A stretch of DNA of 64,000 bases from DATLGB01 sp038232275. GTDB lineage: Bacteria > Actinomycetota > Thermoleophilia > Solirubrobacterales > Solirubrobacteraceae. The stretch spans positions 1 to 64,000 of the forward strand of contig JBBSIC010000012.1 of NCBI GenBank assembly GCA_038232275.1. The letters are read 5' to 3'. Shown piece by piece: positions 59,175 to 64,000 of this stretch (positions within the stretch are counted from its first letter, which is position 1; each line of letters opens with the position of its first letter). Both the position numbers and the translations under genes were made by a program. Under the pieces are notes generated by a model. It searched no databases, was not told the origin of the DNA, and worked only from the letters and a program-made list of their open reading frames with translations.

Positions 59175-60001
59175 CCGATCGGCTCCAGCCGCCGCTGCCG
59201 GCGCTCGAAGACGGCCAGCTCGGTGACACCGGCGTCGGCGAGCAGCGCGAGCGCCGCGTCGTAGCCGTAGCCGACGTGCTCGGGCAGGTGGGCGTCGCTG
59301 GAGAGGGCGATCGGGCAGCCGGCCTCGAGGATCATCTCCAAAAACGCCCGGGCGGGATAGATCTCTCCCACCGGCTTGCGCAGCCCGGCGGTGGAGACCT
59401 CGACGGCGACCCCGGCCTCGGCGAACGCCTCGACTGCCGGCTCGTAGTAGCGCCGCGGGTCGGCGTCCGGGCACGCGTGGGACCTGCCCCACACCTTGAC
59501 GAGGTCGGGGTGGGCCATGATGTCGTACATGCCCGTGCGGGCGGCCTCGGCCAACGTGTGAAAGTAGCGCCTCCAGACCTTGTCGGGAGCTTCTCCCAGG
59601 CCCCAGATGTCGTAGGCGCCCTGCATGTCGACGGCGCGGTCCTGGAGGAAGTGCACAGAGCCGACGACGTAGTCCCACTGGTGGCGATCCAGCAGGGCGC
59701 GCATGCGCTCCTCGCGGCCGGCGATGAAGTCGGCCTCGATGCCGAGCCGCAGGTCGGTCTCCTCGCGCACGAACTGCACGTACTCCTCGAGGTCGTCCGC
59801 TGCCGTCTGACACCAGATGGGGTGACTCCAGACGTCCAGGGCGGCGTGGAAGCGGTGCACGTGCTCGGAGACCCCGAGCTCGGTGATGCCGCGCTCCGAG
59901 GCCGCCGCGCGGTAGCGCGCGGCGTTCTCCGCCGTGAAGTACTCCTCGGCGGTGGTGCCGTCCTCGTCGGGTCGCAGGTGGACGTGGTAGTCGGTGAGCA
60001 T
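59171..60001 (-). CDS. PHP-domain phosphatase (HisK-type histidinol-phosphatase-like)
   Basis: A 276-residue PHP metal-dependent phosphoesterase. It starts MLTDYHVHLRPDEDGTTAEE with HxH metal ligands, and contains ITELGVSEHVHRF, LGIEADFIAG, VVGSVHFLQD, DIMAHPDLVKVWG and IALSSDAHLPEHVG, all expected ligand positions. Histidinol phosphate is the usual substrate of this group, but no his genes are near. It sits between ispD and ispF in one operon. Confidence 0.85.
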   Translation of the reverse strand: MLTDYHVHLRPDEDGTTAEEYFTAENAARYRAAASERGITELGVSEHVHRFHAALDVWSHPIWCQTAADDLEEYVQFVREETDLRLGIEADFIAGREERMRALLDRHQWDYVVGSVHFLQDRAVDMQGAYDIWGLGEAPDKVWRRYFHTLAEAARTGMYDIMAHPDLVKVWGRSHACPDADPRRYYEPAVEAFAEAGVAVEVSTAGLRKPVGEIYPARAFLEMILEAGCPIALSSDAHLPEHVGYGYDAALALLADAGVTELAVFERRQRRLEPIG

Positions 60002-60003
60002 GC

Positions 60004-60657
60004 CTAGCGAAGCATGCTGCCAGAGCCGCCCAGCCGGGACTCGGCGACCCACAGGTCGTGGGGGGAGGTGATCTTGAAGTTCGAGGCCGGGGCGTCGACG
60101 ATCACGACGCGGCCGCCGAGGCGCTCGACGAGCCAGGCATCGTCGGTGGCGGCCGCGAGGACGTCGTCGGGCACGTCGAGGGCGCGCTCGAGCGCCGCGC
60201 GGCGGAAGGCCTGCGGCGTCTGGATCGCCCACAGGCGCGAGCGGTCGAGGGTGCGGGTGACGAGCCGGTCGGCGCCCGCCTCCTTGATCGTGTCGGTCAC
60301 CGGCGCGGCGGCGACCGCCGCGTCGGCGTCCTCGAGCGCCGCGAGGGCCCGCCGGAAGAGCTCGGCCTCGACCAGGGGCCGGGCGGCGTCGTGGACGACG
60401 ATCGCCTCGGCGTCCGCGGGGGCGGCGGCGAGCGCGGCCCGCACGGAGGCCGAGCGCGTCCCCCCGCCCGGGACCCCGAGCGGGTGCTCGTGGCCCGGCG
60501 GCAGCGTGACGACGACGTCCTCGAGGCCGGCGTCGCGCAGCGCGGCGAGCGACCATTCGAGCATCGGACGTCCCGCCAGCAAGACGAACGCCTTGGGCTG
60601 CCCGACACCAAGGCGCTCGCCGCTGCCGGCGGCCACCAGGAGGGCGGCCGCCTTCAT
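60004..60657 (-). CDS. ispD: 2-C-methyl-D-erythritol 4-phosphate cytidylyltransferase
   Basis: A 217-residue CTP-dependent enzyme of the MEP pathway. The nucleotide-binding ALLVAAGSGERLGVGQPKAF, IVVHDAARPLVEAELF, TDTIKEAG and IQTPQAFRRAALERAL motifs are all in place. It lies 2 bp upstream of the PHP gene and 22 bp downstream of carD on the same strand. Confidence 0.94.
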   Translation of the reverse strand: MKAAALLVAAGSGERLGVGQPKAFVLLAGRPMLEWSLAALRDAGLEDVVVTLPPGHEHPLGVPGGGTRSASVRAALAAAPADAEAIVVHDAARPLVEAELFRRALAALEDADAAVAAAPVTDTIKEAGADRLVTRTLDRSRLWAIQTPQAFRRAALERALDVPDDVLAAATDDAWLVERLGGRVVIVDAPASNFKITSPHDLWVAESRLGGSGSMLR

Positions 60658-60679
60658 CTGCTCTCAGCTCTGAGGCGAG

Positions 60680-61267
60680 CTAGACCGCCGCGACCTGGTC
60701 GCGATGCAGCAGGTCGTCGAGATGGGCCTCGGTCTGCTCCTCGTCCTTGTCGAGCGCGTAGCGCATCTCCGAGGCGAGGATCTTCTTGGCCCGGGTGTAC
60801 ATCTGCTTCTCGCCGGTTGAAAGCCCCTTCTCCTGCTCGCGCACTGCGAGGTTGCGGACGACCTCGGCAAGCTCGTAGATGTCGCCGGTCTTGATCTTGT
60901 CCCGGTTGTGCTTGAAGCGCCGGTTCCAGTTCTTCGGCATCTCCGAACAAGCCTCGGTCAGCACGGCGAGGACCTTCTTGACCGTCTCCTCGTCGATGAT
61001 GTGCCGCAGCCCGGCCCTGCCGGCGTTGCACGACGGGACCATGACGGTCATGTCGTTGTGCAGGATCTTGATCGTCAGGTACTCGCGCGTCTCGCCGAGG
61101 ATCGTCTTTTCTTCCTTCTTTACGACCTGACCTGCCCCGTGGTGCGGGTAGACGACATGATCGCCGATCTGATAGATGAGCTGCTCGGTCTCCCGAGTGA
61201 TCTCGATGTCTTCGAATACATCGTCGATATCTGTTTCAACAGCAGGCAGTGTGTCCTCCATGTCCAT
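60680..61267 (-). CDS. carD: CarD-family RNA polymerase-binding regulator
   Basis: A 195-residue transcription regulator that binds the RNA polymerase β-subunit and stabilises open complexes. The Tudor-like domain reads YQIGDHVVYPHHGAGQVVKK, ILHNDMTVMVPSCNAGRAGL; the helical DNA-binding part contains SEMPKNWNRRFKHNRDKIKT with the minor-groove tryptophan. It has an acidic ~33-residue N-terminal extension (residues 1-33) not found in the ~160-residue mycobacterial CarD. Position before ispD is conserved in actinobacteria. Confidence 0.94.
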   Translation of the reverse strand: MDMEDTLPAVETDIDDVFEDIEITRETEQLIYQIGDHVVYPHHGAGQVVKKEEKTILGETREYLTIKILHNDMTVMVPSCNAGRAGLRHIIDEETVKKVLAVLTEACSEMPKNWNRRFKHNRDKIKTGDIYELAEVVRNLAVREQEKGLSTGEKQMYTRAKKILASEMRYALDKDEEQTEAHLDDLLHRDQVAAV

Positions 61268-61294
61268 GGGGGCCCGGGTGCCGGACCACCGGGT

Positions 61295-62407
61295 CTAGGT
61301 CTGCAGGTAGCGATCCACGAGGTTGATCTCCTGGAGCCTGCGCAAGCCCTCGCGGATGTCCTTTGCGCGGATCTCCCCCACGCCCTCCACCGCTTCCAGC
61401 TCTGAGTCGGTGGCGGCGAGGATCTCGTCAAGCCCGCGGAACTCGCGCACGATGTTCTGCACCACGAGCCTCGGAAGGCGAGGGATGCGGCCGAGGATGC
61501 GGTAGCCGCGCGGCGAGACGGGATAGTCAAGGGTGTTGACCTTGCGGTCGTAGCCGAGCAGCTCGGCGAGGCGGCCGAAGTCCAGGAGATCCTGGTGCGG
61601 CAGGCGGGTGATGCCGTCCAGGACGGCGGCGAACAGCTCCTCGTCGAGGGTCGCCAGATAGTCGTGCAGGAGGGCCGCCTTGTCGCCGGCGACGCCGACC
61701 ATCGTCTCCTCGAGCTGCATCTCGATCAGGCGCCCCTCCGTGCCGAGCTCGACGATGTAGCGCTCGATCTCGACGGCCATGCGCGTGACCAGCTCGGCGC
61801 GCTGCAGGACCGTCAGGACGTCGTGCAGCGTGACGCCGCCCTCGAACTCGAGCGCCGTCAGGCGCGTGGAGACCTGGTCGAGGCGGCTGCGGTACTTGTC
61901 CAGCGTGGCGAGGGCCTGGTTGGCCTTGGCCAGGACGACCGGGATCTCCTCGAGGATGTACTTGCCGCCGTCGACGTAGAGCGAGACGACCTCGCGGCGC
62001 TGGGAGACGGCGATCACGATCGCGTACGTCTGCTTGGAGACGCGCTCGGCGGTCCGATGGCGCGTGCCGGTCTCCGACGTGAGGATCGTCGGGTCGGGCA
62101 TCAGCTGCGTGTTGGCCCAGGCGATCTTCGTGGCGTTGGTGCCGACGACGATCGCGCCGTCCATCTTCGCCAGCTGGTAGAGCAGCTGGGGCGAGTAGTC
62201 CATGTCGAGCTTCATGCCGCCCGAGAACAGGAACGCGAGCTCCTCGGAGTCGCCGACGACGATCAGGCCACCGGTGCGTGCGTGGACGATGTTGTCGATG
62301 CCCTCGCGGAACGCCGTGCCCGGCGCGACCATCTCGAGAGCCTTGACGAGACGGGGTTCCTGGCGTGCATCGAGCTCGTTGAGCTCTTCCCCTGATCTCG
62401 ACGTCAT
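61295..62407 (-). CDS. disA: diadenylate cyclase DisA
   Basis: A 370-residue enzyme making c-di-AMP from two ATP while scanning DNA. The DAC domain carries KMDGAIVVG (D83-G-A) and GTRHRTAERVSKQ (RHR near 115-117); a central helical spine and C-terminal helix-hairpin-helix (ELEAVEGVGEIRAKDIREGL) follow. Full family length. It lies between radA and carD on one strand. Its product is the ligand of the riboswitch at 30.4 kb. Confidence 0.96.
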   Translation of the reverse strand: MTSRSGEELNELDARQEPRLVKALEMVAPGTAFREGIDNIVHARTGGLIVVGDSEELAFLFSGGMKLDMDYSPQLLYQLAKMDGAIVVGTNATKIAWANTQLMPDPTILTSETGTRHRTAERVSKQTYAIVIAVSQRREVVSLYVDGGKYILEEIPVVLAKANQALATLDKYRSRLDQVSTRLTALEFEGGVTLHDVLTVLQRAELVTRMAVEIERYIVELGTEGRLIEMQLEETMVGVAGDKAALLHDYLATLDEELFAAVLDGITRLPHQDLLDFGRLAELLGYDRKVNTLDYPVSPRGYRILGRIPRLPRLVVQNIVREFRGLDEILAATDSELEAVEGVGEIRAKDIREGLRRLQEINLVDRYLQT

Positions 62408-62436
62408 CGCCCATGCATTCTATCAGCTTCTTCATG

Positions 62437-62477
62437 GCAGATTTACCTTGTTTTCCCTGCTATAGAGCCAAATCTGC
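62437..62477. repeat. dispersed palindrome, copy C (partial)
   Basis: GCAGATTT (62437-62444) and AAATCTGC (62470-62477) form an inverted repeat with a 25-bp interval. The right arm reads GCAGATTTGGC on the minus strand, identical to copy B, and lies inside the last codons of radA. The loop is longer than in copies A and B, so this may be a decayed copy or chance. Confidence 0.4.
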
Positions 62478-63845
62478 AGCTTGACGAGCCGGGGACGACC
62501 TGCTAGGCCCCCGCGAGCCGGGGAGCGTCGCTCGCAACGCCGCCTTGAGCGTCTGGACCTCGGGCGGTCCGAGCACCGGCGCCAGCCCGAACTTCTTCGC
62601 CTCGGCGATCCGGCGGTCGGCGTGGCCGACCGTGCGCAGCTCGCCGGTCAGGCCGAGCTCCCCGAAACAGGCGATCGGGCGATCGCCGCGCTCCAGGACG
62701 ACGTCGCGGGCGGCGCTCGCGACGGCGAGGGCGACGGCCAGGTCGGCGCCCGGCTCGTCGATGCGCACGCCGCCGGCGACGTTGACGAACACGTCGGCCG
62801 TCCCCACGCCCACGCCGCCGTGGCGGCCGAGGACCGCGAGGACGAGCGCCAGGCGATTGCGGTCGATGCCGTTGCACACCCGCCGCGGCGGGACGAGCTC
62901 GGAGGGCGAGACGAGCGCCTGGACCTCGACCAGCAGCGGCCGTGAGCCCTCCATCGCGGCGAGCACGACGCTGCCCGCCGCCCGCGTCGCCTCCCCCACG
63001 AAGCGCGAGGAGGCGTCCTGGACCTCCACGAGGCCGACGTCGCGCATCTCGAAGACGCCGAGCTCGTTGGTCGAGCCGAAGCGGTTCTTCAGCGCCCGCA
63101 GCGTGCGGTAGAAGCGCTCGCGCTCCCCTTCGAACTGCAAGACGCAGTCGACGAGGTGCTCGAGCACGCGCGGGCCCGCCAGCGCGCCCTCCTTGGTCAC
63201 GTGGCCGACGAAGACGACGGCGGTGCCCTGGCGCTTGGCCAGGCGCGTGACGCGGTCGGCGACCTCGCGGACCTGGCCGACCGAGCCGGCCGCCCCGCTC
63301 AGCTCCGCCGCGATCAGCGTCTGCACCGAGTCGATCACGCACACGTGCGGCCTGACGGCCTCGAGCGTCGCCAGCACCGTCGCGAGGTCGGTCTCAGCCA
63401 GCACGGGGACGTCGAGCGCGCCCTCGCCCAGCCGCTCGGCGCGCAGCTTGACCTGCGCCGCGGACTCCTCGCCGGTCACGTACAACACGCGGCGACCGGC
63501 GCGGGCCAGGTTGCCGAGAGCCATCGCGGTCAGCGTGGACTTGCCGATGCCCGGCGAGCCGCCGAGCAGGATCACCGACCCCGGAACGACGCCGCCGCCC
63601 AGCACGCGGTCGAGCTCGCCGATGCCCGTGGACAGGCGGGCGACCTCCTCGGCGCGCACTTCGCGCAGCGGGACGGCGCGGCCGGGCGCCGCCGTGATCA
63701 CCGCGCGCCCGGAGGCCGTGGCCTTGGGCGGCGCGGCCTCCTCGACGAGCGTGTTCCAGTCCCCGCAGCCCGGGCAGCGGCCGTGCCACTTGGCGGCGGT
63801 GGCGCCGCAGGTCGAGCAGGTGAAGACGGAGCGCGCCACGGTCAC
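62460..63845 (-). CDS. radA: DNA repair protein RadA
   Basis: A 461-residue RecA-like branch-migration helicase. The N-terminal zinc finger is CSTCGATAAKWHGRCPGCG; Walker A is GGSPGIGKSTLTAMALG; the RadA-specific KNRFGSTNELGVFEM follows; and the C-terminal Lon-protease-like domain contains GGVRIDEPGADLAVALAVAS. The GTG at 63845 is used. It is followed by disA, a common pairing since RadA modulates DisA. Confidence 0.95.
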   Translation of the reverse strand: MTVARSVFTCSTCGATAAKWHGRCPGCGDWNTLVEEAAPPKATASGRAVITAAPGRAVPLREVRAEEVARLSTGIGELDRVLGGGVVPGSVILLGGSPGIGKSTLTAMALGNLARAGRRVLYVTGEESAAQVKLRAERLGEGALDVPVLAETDLATVLATLEAVRPHVCVIDSVQTLIAAELSGAAGSVGQVREVADRVTRLAKRQGTAVVFVGHVTKEGALAGPRVLEHLVDCVLQFEGERERFYRTLRALKNRFGSTNELGVFEMRDVGLVEVQDASSRFVGEATRAAGSVVLAAMEGSRPLLVEVQALVSPSELVPPRRVCNGIDRNRLALVLAVLGRHGGVGVGTADVFVNVAGGVRIDEPGADLAVALAVASAARDVVLERGDRPIACFGELGLTGELRTVGHADRRIAEAKKFGLAPVLGPPEVQTLKAALRATLPGSRGPSRSSPARQAADLAL

Positions 63846-63871
63846 CGAAACCTAGGCCCGGCACCGGACAT

Positions 63872-64000
63872 CTACGCCCCGTCGAGGGCGCGCTCCACGT
63901 CGTCGAGGACGTCCGCGGGGTCCTCGACGCCGGCCGACAGCCGGATGAAGCCCGGCCCGACGGCGTCGGTGCCCAGGCGGCCGCGGCGCTCGGCGGTGGT
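63872..64000 (-). CDS. Cys/Met-metabolism PLP-dependent enzyme (C-terminal fragment)
   Basis: Only the last 42 codons are in the window. The sequence RRGRLGTDAVGPGFIRLSAG, then VEDPADVLDDVERALDGA, is the typical end of the cystathionine γ-synthase/O-acetylhomoserine sulfhydrylase family (the R-L-S-x-G-x-E motif). The N-terminus lies beyond the right edge, so the exact enzyme cannot be told. Confidence 0.8.
   Translation of the reverse strand, partial: TTAERRGRLGTDAVGPGFIRLSAGVEDPADVLDDVERALDGA

Noticed and set aside
1..64000. CRISPR arrays, insertion sequences, prophage or integrase genes
   Set aside because: No regularly spaced repeats, transposase motifs or phage structural genes were seen; the only repeats are short palindromes.

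Overview
The window is about 64 kb of very GC-rich DNA with densely packed genes, many of them overlapping by 4 bp (ATGA or GTGA) and many starting at GTG. Gene content points to an actinobacterium. The right end carries radA-disA-carD-ispD-ispF-cysS-rlmB-sigH, and elsewhere there are PspA with PspAA and PspAB, a MarP-like protease, a CWB2 lipoprotein and FHA/ParA proteins. The set looks most like Thermoleophilia (Solirubrobacterales). That placement is an inference from gene families, not from a marker-gene tree. No prophage, insertion sequence, CRISPR array or rRNA was seen.

Layout. 1-5.3 kb: AddAB-type helicase/nuclease pair (the helicase runs off the left edge). 5.5-6.4 kb: small unknown gene, a MazEF-type toxin-antitoxin pair with a palindromic operator, then a 45-bp palindrome. 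6.4-12.7 kb: topoisomerase III, MarP-like protease, penicillin-binding protein, lipoprotein, SRPBCC protein. 12.7-17.3 kb: zinc-ribbon protein, FHA protein, orphan ParA, a MocR regulator divergent from a flavin-oxidase-like gene across a shared palindrome, and an L,D-transpeptidase. 17.3-22.1 kb: lysine/threonine operon lysA-hom-GNAT-thrC-thrB. 22.2-27.4 kb: second MazEF pair, lgt, alcohol dehydrogenase, htpX, gluconokinase with an apparent permease relic. 27.5-31.8 kb: PspAB, PspAA and PspA, thioesterase, an NlpC/P60 hydrolase behind a c-di-AMP (ydaO-type) riboswitch, and a CWB2 lipoprotein. 31.9-39 kb: antiporter, xseAB, a 3-hydroxyacyl-CoA dehydrogenase, a hairpin-rich spacer that may encode a structured RNA, and a CNNM/CorC protein. 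39-47.9 kb: BtuF-like protein, glycosyltransferase, rhomboid protease, two ECF sigma factors with membrane partners, PlsC, epimerase, secreted protein, tRNA-Thr. 47.9-53.7 kb: FKBP isomerase, PAS-GAF-PP2C phosphatase, LOG protein, a frameshifted ArsR-type regulator, S4 protein, SigH-like sigma factor. 53.8-64 kb: rlmB, cysS, a lipid-related trio, ispF, PHP phosphatase, ispD, carD, disA, radA and the end of a PLP-dependent sulfur-metabolism enzyme.

Connections. DisA makes c-di-AMP, and the riboswitch ahead of the NlpC/P60 wall hydrolase senses it, so both ends of that signalling route lie here. Lgt processes lipoproteins, of which the window encodes at least four. The envelope theme (PBP, L,D-transpeptidase, NlpC/P60, MarP-like protease, PspA, rhomboid, membrane anti-sigma factor) is strong.

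Most unusual items: a hairpin-rich candidate RNA at 37.3-37.55 kb; a dispersed palindrome built on GCAGATTTGGC with three copies; a LysA lacking the conserved active-site cysteine; two genes (the GNAT in the hom operon and the glycosyltransferase) with no ATG, GTG or TTG where translation should begin; a decayed ArsR regulator that still has its operator; and a 24-codon GntP-like relic coupled to gluconokinase.
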